Shown piece by piece: positions 52,001-60,400 of a stretch of 64,000 bases of DNA (the first letter of the stretch is position 1; each line of letters opens with the position of its first letter). The notes below the pieces were generated by a model. The model made no database searches, had not been told where the DNA came from, and saw only the letters and a program-made list of their open reading frames with translations. The position numbers and the translations under genes are program-made. Source of the DNA: Allobogoriella deserti (GTDB lineage Bacteria; Actinomycetota; Actinomycetes; Actinomycetales; Actinomycetaceae); NCBI RefSeq assembly GCF_042680605.1, contig NZ_JBHUEE010000009.1, forward strand, positions 122,314 to 186,313, written 5' to 3'.

Positions 52001-52590
52001 TCGGTGGCGAGGTCGGTGACCCGGGCGACGTTGGCGGACATCGCCTCGAGCTTGCGCAGCGCCTTCTCCTTGCGCCGGCGGTGCTTGAGCACGCCGGCGG
52101 CCTCCTCGATGAAGCCGCGACGGTCCTCCGGGGTGGCCTGCAGCACCGAGTCGAGCCGTCCCTGCCCGACGATGACGTGCATCTCCCGGCCCATGCCGGT
52201 GTCCGAGAGCAGCTCCTGGATGTCCAGCAACCGGCACGAGTTGCCGTTGATGGCGTACTCCGAGCCGCCGGAGCGGAACAGGGTTCGCGAGATGGTGACC
52301 TCGGAGTACTCGATCGGCAAGACCCCGTCGGTGTTGTCGATCGTCAGGGACACCTCGGCCCGGCCCAGCGGCGCGCGGGTGGAGGTGCCGGCGAAGATGA
52401 CGTCGGCCATGTTGCCGCCGCGCAGCGACTTCGCGCCCTGCTCGCCCATGACCCAGGACAGGGCGTCGACGACGTTGGACTTGCCTGAGCCGTTCGGCCC
52501 GACCACACAGGTGATGCCCGGCTCGAGGTGCAGCGTCGTCGCGGACGCGAAGGACTTGAACCCCCGCATCGTGAGCGTCTTCAGGTGCAC
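49033..52590 (-). CDS. smc: Chromosome segregation protein SMC
   Basis: SMC is the ATPase of the condensin complex. The 1185-residue protein has Walker A GPNGSGKS at residues 31-38, long coiled coils on both sides of a hinge (GVLGPVADHLTVSSGWENAVAAALGAVADAAL), and the C-terminal LLSGGERSLTAVALLVAIFKA signature with Walker B YVLDEVEAALDD. The GTG at 52590 is exactly six bases after a TAGGCT -10-like element. It lies downstream of ndk, and scpA/scpB are not in the window. Confidence 0.97.
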   Translation of the reverse strand: MHLKTLTMRGFKSFASATTLHLEPGITCVVGPNGSGKSNVVDALSWVMGEQGAKSLRGGNMADVIFAGTSTRAPLGRAEVSLTIDNTDGVLPIEYSEVTISRTLFRSGGSEYAINGNSCRLLDIQELLSDTGMGREMHVIVGQGRLDSVLQATPEDRRGFIEEAAGVLKHRRRKEKALRKLEAMSANVARVTDLATEIRRQLGPLARQADVARRAQVVQADLRDARARLLADDLVQLTAQLAQEEADESALRERREAAETEQERARAELTRLEQEAAAAAPRLSRTTDTWYKLSGLRERMRSLENVAAERVRLLGSATPEEPANGGSEPEELEAQAAAVREQEQALGEEIDAARTALEDAVTARREAEEAEQEAERALAAVHRGVADRREGLARLTGQVGARRSRLEAAEAELGRLRENLAAAEERARAARTEFTKLEQQVAGVEEGEEGLDEAHEEAARELEEAERVVAELVETERVADSDRATWSARRDTLEMSLRRKDGTGTLLESGAAGVLGPVADHLTVSSGWENAVAAALGAVADAALVESVDVAVDAVRSARDEDTGQVRVLVAGGEIAAPAGSEPPAGRWALDVVEAADRLGAALTRLLSDVVVVDGLAEARAAVAADASLTAVTREGDLLSAVTAHGGATGAPSVLELHAAHEEALSEIDAATARAEQARFALGPARERVEAASARAKETLEALHASDARYAAVAEELSRHGAALRGAESEAERIRPAIERAEAEIAEHTAELEALAERLEIAQREPAETEDDLTGATETRDSAATVAREARSRETESRLSLRTLEERASALAGRAASLAAAAQEERDARRRAADAAARRAAQAQVATDVRDGAARAAAALEVSVAAAADARERAESERAEREQALTEVRTRLDEIGAEVSKLTDAAHKDELARAEQRLRVTQLEERAVDELGIEPGVLVDEYGPDQLVPQTAPEGEDQPEPRPYVREEQQQRLKRAEKDLARLGKVNPLALEEHAALAERHKFLTDQLADLEKSRKDLLEIVREIDERVERVFADAFADTAREFAGVFSRLFPGGEGKLVLTEPEDMLTTGIEIEARPAGKKVKRLSLLSGGERSLTAVALLVAIFKARPSPFYVLDEVEAALDDVNLGRLIDIFAELRDSSQLIVITHQKRTMEVADALYGVTMRGDGVTAVISQRLEREREAV

Positions 52591-52596
52591 CCGGTC

Positions 52597-52602
52597 AGCC
52601 TA
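52597..52602 (-). promoter_or_regulatory. -10 element of a probable leaderless smc promoter
   Basis: Minus-strand TAGGCT, six bases, then the GTG of smc at 52590. No Shine-Dalgarno sequence is seen. Confidence 0.45.
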
Positions 52603-52657
52603 AGACGTTCTCGGCGCCGCTCCGCGGATCTCACCCCTTGCCGGCCAGGCGGCGCGG

Positions 52658-53089
52658 TCAGCGTTGCGGGAACCAGATCCCGATCTCGCGCGCCGCCGAC
52701 TCCGGGCTGTCGGAGCCGTGCACGAGGTTCTGCTGGACGGTGGTGCCCCAGTCTCGGCCGAGGTCGCCACGGATGGTTCCGGGCGCGGCGGAGGTCGGGT
52801 TGGTGGCTCCGGCGAGGGACCGGAAGCCCTCGATGACGCCGTTCCCCTCGACGATGGCGGCGACGAGCGGACCCGAGGTCATGAACTCCAGCAGCGGCTC
52901 GAAGAACGGCTTGCCCTCGTGCTCGGCGTAGTGCTCGGTGAGCAGGTCGGCGCCGACCGTGCGCTGCTCCAGGGCGGTGATCGTGTAGCCCTTGGCCTCG
53001 ATCCGGCGCAGGATCTCGCCGGTGAGCTGGCGGGCGACGCCGTCGGGCTTGATGAGGACGAGGGTGCGCTCAGGCTCAGTGGTGGTCAC
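52658..53089 (-). CDS. ndk: Nucleoside diphosphate kinase
   Basis: Ndk equilibrates nucleoside triphosphate pools through a phosphohistidine. The 143-residue protein has LVLIKPDGVARQLTGEIL and the active-site histidine in NLVHGSDSPESAAREI. GTG start at 53089; TAACCT lies eight bases upstream, overlapping the DUF4233 stop. The DUF4233-ndk pair is conserved in actinobacteria, normally right after folC. Confidence 0.97.
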   Translation of the reverse strand: MTTTEPERTLVLIKPDGVARQLTGEILRRIEAKGYTITALEQRTVGADLLTEHYAEHEGKPFFEPLLEFMTSGPLVAAIVEGNGVIEGFRSLAGATNPTSAAPGTIRGDLGRDWGTTVQQNLVHGSDSPESAAREIGIWFPQR

Positions 53090-53100
53090 GTGCGCCTAGG

Positions 53101-53562
53101 TTACCGGCGCGCGCCGGTGCCGCTGTCCGTCCCGCGGTTGCGCTCGGCGTAGTGGCGCAGCTCGGCGCGGTAGCGCTCCTGGCGTTCGGCGTCGATCCGG
53201 GCACCGACGCGGAGCGAGACCACCCACAGCAGGGCGAAAAGGCCGCCGACCACGAACATGGCGGGCACCGCGATGCCGGACGCGATGACGAGCACCTGCA
53301 CGACGGACCCGACGACGTAGCCGCCACGGCGGCCGAGCAGGCCGGTCGCGACCACACACACCAGCATGAGCGCCCCGCCCACGCCCCACACCAGGGCCGG
53401 GTCGGCAGCACGCAGCCCGTGGGCGACGAGGGTGGCGAACAGGACGACGAGGGCCTCGGAGATCAGCACCGAGGCGGTGAACATCCGCCGCGCCGAGCCC
53501 GGTTGGCGCGGCGGTGGGTCCGCGCGCTCGTCGGCCGTACGGCCCGGGGTCTCCGCCTGCAC
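53101..53562 (-). CDS. DUF4233 membrane protein
   Basis: A 153-residue protein with a Pro/Arg-rich cytoplasmic start and four membrane helices (SVLISEALVVLFATLVAHGL, VWGVGGALMLVCVVATGLLG, VVGSVVQVLVIASGIAVPAMF, VGGLFALLWVVSLRVG). DUF4233 genes follow folC in many actinobacteria; the function is unknown. Here the dha genes separate it from folC, and it appears to have its own leaderless promoter. Confidence 0.9.
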   Translation of the reverse strand: MQAETPGRTADERADPPPRQPGSARRMFTASVLISEALVVLFATLVAHGLRAADPALVWGVGGALMLVCVVATGLLGRRGGYVVGSVVQVLVIASGIAVPAMFVVGGLFALLWVVSLRVGARIDAERQERYRAELRHYAERNRGTDSGTGARR

Positions 53563-53568
53563 CGGACC

Positions 53569-53574
53569 AGGTTA
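53569..53574 (-). promoter_or_regulatory. -10 element of a probable leaderless DUF4233 promoter
   Basis: Minus-strand TAACCT, six bases, then the GTG at 53562. It would let DUF4233 be expressed independently of the dha genes upstream. Confidence 0.5.
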
Positions 53575-53598
53575 ACGGGACGCGAGCCTGCTGGGCGG

Positions 53599-53631
53599 CC
53601 CGCTCTCAGTTCGGCACCCGCTCTCAGTTCG
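53599..53631 (-). repeat. 15-bp direct repeat carrying the dhaM stop codon
   Basis: The same 15-mer occurs at 53599-53613 and 53617-53631, offset by 18 bp. Each copy contains an in-frame Asn-stop pair at the end of dhaM, so a second in-frame stop lies six codons after the first. It looks like a small tandem duplication. Confidence 0.75.
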
Positions 53632-54361
53632 TCGCGACGCCCTCCCCGAAGCCGTCGGCCACGCTGTCGGCGACGGCGTCCATGGCCTCGGCGGCCTGCG
53701 GTCCCGAGGCCGTGACGTGGATGGTCTCGCCCTTGCCCAGGCCGAGCGCCATGAGCGCGAGCACGCTGGCGCCGTCGACGCCGTTGACGGTGACGGTGGC
53801 GTCGAACCCGGTGACCAGCCGTGCGAGGGTGGCGGCGGGCCGCCCGTGCAACCCGACCTCGTTGACGAGGACGAAATCCTGGGCGAGCGCGTCCGCGTCC
53901 TGGGCGACCTCGTCCGCGCCCGTCGCGGGCTCGGGCGACGCCGTGGTGCGACCGGCACCGAACGTAGCGCCCGCCTCGGTCACGGCATGCGCGACGGCCG
54001 CCCGGTCGGCGCCGCCCTGGGCGCTGACGGCCGCGGCCACGGCCCCCTCGACGAGCGGGCCGTCGGCGAGCGTCACGGCGTCGGCGACCGCCCCCTCGAG
54101 CATCTCGAGGACACTCTCGGCGGTCATGGTCGCCGAGCCGAGATCGGTGACGACCACGACGCTGTCGATCCCGTCCACCGCGAGCAGATCGGTCACGGCG
54201 GCGTCGACGAGCTCGAAGCTCGTCCCGATCCCGCCGTCGTCGGTCCCGCCGGCGGGCCGGAGTGGCACCTCCGGCGCCATCTGCCCGGCCACCTCGACGA
54301 CCCCCTCGGCCAGCTTGGCGGAGTGGGAGACGACGACCAGGCCAGTGCGGACGGCGGCCAT
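53624..54361 (-). CDS. dhaM: PTS-dependent dihydroxyacetone kinase phosphotransferase subunit DhaM, fused to HPr
   Basis: DhaM passes phosphate from the PTS to DhaL-bound ADP. Residues 1-130 are the EIIA-mannose-like domain with its histidine in VVVSHSAKLAEG; after an Ala-rich linker, residues of about 160-245 are an HPr domain with its histidine in VGLHGRPAATLARL. The EI-like domain of E. coli DhaM is absent. ATG at 54361 (or GTG one codon earlier) overlaps the dhaL stop. Confidence 0.92.
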   Translation of the reverse strand: MAAVRTGLVVVSHSAKLAEGVVEVAGQMAPEVPLRPAGGTDDGGIGTSFELVDAAVTDLLAVDGIDSVVVVTDLGSATMTAESVLEMLEGAVADAVTLADGPLVEGAVAAAVSAQGGADRAAVAHAVTEAGATFGAGRTTASPEPATGADEVAQDADALAQDFVLVNEVGLHGRPAATLARLVTGFDATVTVNGVDGASVLALMALGLGKGETIHVTASGPQAAEAMDAVADSVADGFGEGVATN

Positions 54362-54993
54362 CACTGCGCCTCGGCAGCCTCGGCGGCCGCCTGCAGCAGC
54401 AGTGCGGTGGACTGAGCGCCCGGATCGCGGTGCCCGGCGGAGCGCTGCCCGAGGTAGCTCGCCCGGCCCTTGGTCGCCACCATGGGTTCGGTCTCCGCTG
54501 CGCCGGTGGCCGCAGCCTCGGCAGCGGCACGCAAGGCGGCCACGGGACCGTCGGCGGCGGCCTCCCGGGCGGCGCGCGCGGCCGGAACCCAGGCGTCGAC
54601 CATCGTCTTCTCGCCCGGCTCGGCCTTGCCGCGAGCCTGGATGCCCTCGACCGCGGCGTCCAGCAGCGCCACCACCCCGTCGCCGTCCACGGCGTCACCG
54701 GCCGCCTTGGACGCACGCAGGAACGCGGTCCCGTACAACGGACCCGCCGCTCCGCCCACGGTGGACATCAGCGTCGTGGCGGCGGTCTTGAGCACCTCCC
54801 CCGGCGACCCGGGCGCCTGGGTGGCGAGTTTGGCGGTCACGGCCGTGAATCCGCGGTCCATGTTCTCGCCGTGATCGCCGTCGCCGATCGCCCGGTCGAG
54901 GTCGATCAACGCGATGCGTTCGGCCGAGACGGCGGCGCGGGCCCGCTCCATCCAGTCCAGTGCCCAGGCGTGACCGAGGGTGTCCGTTGCCAT
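54361..54993 (-). CDS. dhaL: Dihydroxyacetone kinase ADP-binding subunit DhaL
   Basis: DhaL holds ADP as a cofactor and transfers phosphate to dihydroxyacetone on DhaK. The 210-residue all-helical protein has the metal/ADP-binding aspartates in LIDLDRAIGDGDHGENMDRGF and the TVGGAAGPLYGTAFLRA and GQRSAGHRDPGAQSTALLL segments. The ATG at 54993 has AAGGAG upstream. Lies 39 nt after dhaK. Confidence 0.95.
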   Translation of the reverse strand: MATDTLGHAWALDWMERARAAVSAERIALIDLDRAIGDGDHGENMDRGFTAVTAKLATQAPGSPGEVLKTAATTLMSTVGGAAGPLYGTAFLRASKAAGDAVDGDGVVALLDAAVEGIQARGKAEPGEKTMVDAWVPAARAAREAAADGPVAALRAAAEAAATGAAETEPMVATKGRASYLGQRSAGHRDPGAQSTALLLQAAAEAAEAQ

Positions 54994-55032
54994 GCGTCCT
55001 TCTCCTTGTGGTTCCCGAGGTTCCCGGGGCCG

Positions 55033-56034
55033 TCAGAGCCCGCGGCGGAGCGCGACCGTGCCTACTGGAGCGTCCCACAGTTCGGTGAGCGTCTCGTCCA
55101 GTCGCAGCACGGTGATCGAGGCGCCCTGCATCTCCAGCGAGGTGATGTAGTTGCCCACCAGCGACCGGGACACCTCGACGCCGCGGGCGGCGAGCACGTC
55201 GTGAGCGTGACCGTAGACGATGTACAGCTCGGACAGCGGGGTGCCACCCATGCCGTTGACGAACAACAGCACCTTCTCCCCCGAGGAGAGCGAGAGGTCC
55301 TCGAGCACCGGGTTCAGCAGACGGTCGGTGATCTCGTCGGCGGGTGCGGCCGGAATCCGTTCCCGACCGGGCTCCCCGTGGATCCCGATGCCGATCTCGA
55401 TCTCGTTCTCGCCCAGGTCGAACGTGGGCTGCCCGGCGTGCGGCACGGTGCAGGAGCTCAACGCCGCACCCATCGACCGGACGTTCTCGATGACCTGCTC
55501 GGCGATGGTGGCCACGGATTCGAGGTCCTCGCCCCGTTCGGCCGCCGCACCCGCGATCTTCTCCACCAGCACGGTGCCGCCCACGCCCCGGCGGCCCGCG
55601 GTGTAGAGCGAGTCCTCGACGGCCACGTCGTCGGCGACGACGACGGAACGCACGGTGATGTCCTCGGCCTCGGCCAGCTCGGCCGCGGTCTCGAAGTTGA
55701 GCACGTCGCCGGTGTAGTTCTTGACGATGTGCAGCACACCGGCCCCGCCGTCGGCGGCTTTGGTCGCCTCGAGGACCGGTTCCGGGGTTGGGGAGGTGAA
55801 CATGGCGCCGGGCACGGCCGCGTCGAGCATGCCCTGACCCACGTAGCCGGCATGCAGGGGTTCGTGGCCGCTGCCGCCGCCGGAGACGAGTCCGACCTTG
55901 CCGGCCACGGCTCCGCCGGCACGGCAGACGAACAGCGGGTCCTCGTTGACACGAACCGTCTCGGGGTGGGCGAGGCCGAAGCCCCGGACCGACTCGGTGA
56001 CGACGTCGCCTGGATCGTTGATGAGCTTCTTCAC
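55033..56034 (-). CDS. dhaK: Dihydroxyacetone kinase substrate-binding subunit DhaK
   Basis: DhaK binds dihydroxyacetone covalently through a histidine. The 333-residue protein has LVSGGGSGHEPLHAGYVG, VKNYTGDVLNFETAAEL, and GIGIHGEPGRER with the substrate-binding His219. GTG at 56034 with AAGGAG upstream. The three dha genes form one operon with PTS-dependent phosphate donation; no dhaR-type regulator is nearby. Confidence 0.95.
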   Translation of the reverse strand: MKKLINDPGDVVTESVRGFGLAHPETVRVNEDPLFVCRAGGAVAGKVGLVSGGGSGHEPLHAGYVGQGMLDAAVPGAMFTSPTPEPVLEATKAADGGAGVLHIVKNYTGDVLNFETAAELAEAEDITVRSVVVADDVAVEDSLYTAGRRGVGGTVLVEKIAGAAAERGEDLESVATIAEQVIENVRSMGAALSSCTVPHAGQPTFDLGENEIEIGIGIHGEPGRERIPAAPADEITDRLLNPVLEDLSLSSGEKVLLFVNGMGGTPLSELYIVYGHAHDVLAARGVEVSRSLVGNYITSLEMQGASITVLRLDETLTELWDAPVGTVALRRGL

Positions 56035-56089
56035 CGACGTGCTCCTTCGGTAGTCGGGCCGGCCGGGTCCGGCCGTCGCCTCAAGTCTG

Positions 56090-57481
56090 CTACGACTTGC
56101 GCCCCAACAGGGTGCGAACGTCGGCGGCGAGCAAGACGGAACCGACGACGAGTACCCCGGTGGTCGACGATACGGCGGCCGCGTCGTCGGTTCCGGCCTC
56201 GGCGAGGGTGACGGCGCGGTCGATCGCGTCGTCGAGCCGCTCGGCGAGATGCACCTGGTCCGGGTCGAAGACGTCCCGCGCCACCTCGGCCAGGTCCTCC
56301 ACCGGCATGGACCGCTCGTTGTGGGCCCGGGTGACGACGACCTCGTCGAGCATCGGCTCCAGCTCGGCGAGGATCCCCTCGGCGTCCTTGTCCGCCATGA
56401 CGCCGACGACGCCGACGAGGCGGGAGAAGTCGAACGCCTCCTCCACCGCCTCGCGCAGCGCCACGATCCCGGCGGGATTGTGCGCCGCGTCGAGGAGGAT
56501 CGCGGGACTGCGACGCACCAGCTCGAGCCGTGCCGGCGAGTCGACCCCGGCGAACCCCTGCTCGACGACGTCGCCGTCGATGGCCCGACCGCCGAAGAAC
56601 GCCTCGACGGCGGCGAGCGCCAACAACGCGTTGCCGGCCTGGTAGGCACCGTGCAGCGGCAGGAAGACCTCGGTGTACAGGGCCGCAGGCGTGCGCAGGC
56701 TGAGCATCTGCCCGCCCACGGCGATCTGCCGGTCGACGACACTCATGTCCTCGCCGACCCGCACCAGGCGGGCACCGTGCTGCGCGGCCGCCGAGAGGAT
56801 GACGCCCTCGACCTCCTCGTGCTGGGTGTCGGCAATGACGGTGGAGCCGTCGGTGATGATGCCGACCTTCTCCGAGGCGATGTCGGTCAGCTCGTAGCCG
56901 AGCCAGCGTTCGTGGTCGCGCTCGACGCGGGTGATGATCTCGACGCCGGCGTCGGCGACGTTGGTCGCGTCCCAGCGGCCCCCCATACCGACCTCGACGA
57001 CGGCGACGTCCACGGGGGCGTCGGCGAAGGCGGCGTAGGCCATGACGGTGTAGACCTCGAAGAAGCTCAGCGGCGGCCCGCCGGCGGCCTGGCTGCGCTC
57101 GTCCACCATGGCGATGTACGGGGCGACGTCCTCCCAGGTCTCGACGAACTTCTCGGGGGAGATCGGCTCGCCGTCGATGGCGATGCGCTCCCGCACGGTG
57201 TGCAGGTGCGGGGAGGTGAAGCGCCCGGTCCGCAGGTTCGACTCACGCAGCAGCCGTTCGATCATGCGGGCCGTGGAGGTCTTCCCGTTGGTGCCGGTGA
57301 GGTGGATGACCTGGTAGGAGCGGTGCGGGTCGCCGAGGAGCTCGAGGACGTCGCGCACCCGGTCGAGGCTGGGCTGGACGTCGTGCTCGGGTGCGCGCTG
57401 CAGCACCTCCGAGTAGATGCGACGGACCTGCTGCTCGATGGCGGTCTCCTCGCCGCCCCGGTCCGCGGGCCCGCCGGTCAC
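56090..57481 (-). CDS. folC: Bifunctional folylpolyglutamate/dihydrofolate synthase
   Basis: FolC adds glutamate to folates (and to dihydropteroate). The 463-residue Mur-ligase-family protein has the P-loop GTNGKTS at residues 63-69, FTSPHLHTVRERI, VVEVGMGGRWDATN, and ILLDAAHNPAGI. The GTG at 57481 overlaps the ileS stop by four bases (GTGA). The ileS/valS-folC pair is common in actinobacteria. Confidence 0.95.
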   Translation of the reverse strand: MTGGPADRGGEETAIEQQVRRIYSEVLQRAPEHDVQPSLDRVRDVLELLGDPHRSYQVIHLTGTNGKTSTARMIERLLRESNLRTGRFTSPHLHTVRERIAIDGEPISPEKFVETWEDVAPYIAMVDERSQAAGGPPLSFFEVYTVMAYAAFADAPVDVAVVEVGMGGRWDATNVADAGVEIITRVERDHERWLGYELTDIASEKVGIITDGSTVIADTQHEEVEGVILSAAAQHGARLVRVGEDMSVVDRQIAVGGQMLSLRTPAALYTEVFLPLHGAYQAGNALLALAAVEAFFGGRAIDGDVVEQGFAGVDSPARLELVRRSPAILLDAAHNPAGIVALREAVEEAFDFSRLVGVVGVMADKDAEGILAELEPMLDEVVVTRAHNERSMPVEDLAEVARDVFDPDQVHLAERLDDAIDRAVTLAEAGTDDAAAVSSTTGVLVVGSVLLAADVRTLLGRKS

Positions 57482-60400
57482 CGGGCACCGACCTTGGTCA
57501 CCGAGACCTCGGCCGCCCCGTTGCCGCCGGGGGCGACGGCGAGGTCGACGGCGAGCGTCTCGCGGGCGATGAGGTCGCGGTGGGCCTCCACGGCGGCCAC
57601 CTTGTCCGCGGGGACTGTCAGGTCGAGACGGATGCGGTCGGCCACGTACAACCCGACCTCCTTCCGGGTGTCCTGGACCTGGCGGACCAGGTCGCGTGCG
57701 TACCCCTCGGCGGCGAGTTCGTCGTCGACGGCGAGGTCGAGAACCACGAACCCGCCGCCGGCGAGCAGCGCGGCCCGCGAGTCACCGCCGACGACCGTCG
57801 GGTCGACCTCCGTGGCGAGCTCGTACTCGCCGGGTTCGAGGGCGATGCCGTCGACGGTGACACCGCCGTCGGTCTCTTCCCACCGGCCTTCGCGGGCGGC
57901 GCGGATGACGCGCTGGACGTGCTTGCCGAGCCGCGGGCCGGCGGCGCGGGCGTTGACCGTCAGCTTGGTGACGATGCCGTAGTCAGCGGCGGCGCCGTCG
58001 TCCAAGCCACGCAGGTCGACCTGCTTGACGTTGACCTCGTCGGAGACCAGCCCGGTGAACGGCGCGACAGCGTCCGGCTCGGGCAGCACCACGGTCAGCG
58101 ACCGCAGCGGCTGGCGGACGCGCACCTTCGCCGCCTTGCGCAGGCCGTGGGTGACCGAGACGACGTCGCGAGCGGTGTCCATCGCCGAGACCAGTTCCGG
58201 GTCGGCGACCGTGTCCGGCAGCTCGGGCCAGTCGGTCAGGTGCACGCTGCGGCCCCCGGTCAGGCCACGCCAGACCTCCTCGGTGACGAGCGGGGCGAGC
58301 GGGGCCATGACCCGGCAGAGGATCTCCAGGACGGTGCCGAGCGTGTCGAACGCGCCGCGGTCCTCGTCCCAGAACCGGTCGCGTGAGGTACGCACGTACC
58401 AGTTGGTGAGCAGGTCGAGGTAACTGCGGATCGACTCGCAGGCGCCGGCGATGTCGTAACACTCGAGCTGGCCCGCGACGGTGTCCGCGAGCTGCTTGGT
58501 GTGCGCGAGGAGATACCGGTCCATGACGTGCAGGTCACGCAGCCGCTGCGCGTCGGCGAGGTCCAGCGGGGTGTGCCGGTAGCCACGGCCGTCGTCCACG
58601 GTGCCCGCGTAGAGCTGGAAGAAGTACCAGGTGTTCCACAGCGGCAGCAGGATCTGGCGCACGGCGTCGCGGATGCCCTGCTCGGTGACGACGAGGTTGC
58701 CGCCGCGCAGGATGGGACTGGCCATGAGGAACCAGCGCATGGCATCGGCACCGTCACGGTCGAAGACCTCGCGCACGTCCGGGTAGTTGCGCAGCGACTT
58801 GGACATCTTCTGCCCGTCGGAGCCGAGCACGATGCCGTGCGAGACGCAGGCCGAGAACGCGGGCCGGTCGAACAGCGCGGTGGCGAGGATGTGCAGGGTG
58901 TAGAACCACCCGCGCGTCTGCCCGATGTACTCGACGATGAAGTCCGCCGGGAAATGGCCCTCGAACCACTCGGCGTTCTCGAACGGGACGTGGTTCTGCG
59001 CGTAGGACATCGAGCCCGAGTCGAACCACACATCCAGCACGTCCTCCACGCGCCGCATGGTCGAGCGCTCCCCCTCCGGGCGCGGATCGTCCGGGTTGGG
59101 GCGGGTGAGCCGGTCGATGAACGGCCGGTGCAGGTCCACCTCACCGTCGGCGCCGCGCGGAAGCTCGCCGAAGTCCCGCTCGAGCTCGTCCAGGGACCCG
59201 TAGACGTCGATCCGGGGGTACTCGGGGTCGTCCGAGCGCCACACCGGGACCGGACTGCCCCAGAAGCGGTTCCGCGTGATGGACCAGTCGCGCGCGCCTT
59301 CCAGCCACTTGCCGAACTGACCGTCCCTGATGTGCTCCGGGACCCAGGTGATCTGCTGGTTGAGCTCGACCATCCGGTCCTTGAAGGCCGTGACCTGGAC
59401 GAACCACGAGCTCACGCCGCGGTAGATCAACGGCTGCCGGCACCGCCAGCAGTGCGGGTAGGAGTGGTCGTAGGTCTCGCGCCGTAGGAGCACCGTGCCG
59501 GGGCTCACCGAACCGCGAGCGGAGCGAGCCTGGTTCGGTGAAGCATCATCGGGGAGCGGAGCGACCTCCACGCCTTCCCGTGTGGCGTTCTTCAGGTGGT
59601 CGATGATGTGCGGGTTGGCGTCGAAGACCTGCATCCCGGCGTAGTCGTCGACGGGCTGGGTGAAGCAGCCGTCCGGGCCGACCGGCATGACGGACTCGAT
59701 GCCCTCGCGGTCGGTGGTGGCCTTGTCGTCCTCACCGAAGGCGCCGGCGCTGTGCACCAGCCCGGTACCGTCCGTCGTCGTCACATAATCGTCCGCGACC
59801 ACGCGGTGCGCGCCGGGGTGGCCGGCGTAGTAGCTGAACGGCGGCGTGTACGACAAGCCGACGAGATCGGCGCCGGTGTACCGGGCGACGATCCGCTCGC
59901 GCAGCGCCTCGGCGTCGCCGCCGGCGAGCTCACGCGCGTAGGCGTCCAGGCGCGCCTCGGCCAGGACGTACCGCTCGGTACGGTTGGGCTCACCGGGGTG
60001 CGGGGCCTCGACGACGACGTAGTCGATGTCCTCACCGACGATGACGAGGAGGTTGGACGGCAGCGTCCACGGCGTCGTGGTCCAGATGAGGGCGAGTGCG
60101 CCACCGAGCGGGTCGTCCTCGTCGGTGGCCGCGAGGCGGAAGCCGACGGTGACGGCCGGGTCCTGACGCATCTGATAGACGTCGTCGTCCATCCGCAACT
60201 CGTGGTTGGACAGCGGCGTCTGGTCGTTCCAGCAGTACGGCAGGACGCGGAAGTCCTCGTAGATGAGGCCCTTGTCGTAGAGGGATTTGAAGGCCCAGAG
60301 CACCGACTCCATGAACTCGGGGTTCATGGTCTTGTAGTCGTGGTCGAAGTCGACCCAGCGGGCCTGGCGGGTGACGTAGTCACGCCACTCGTCGGTGTAC

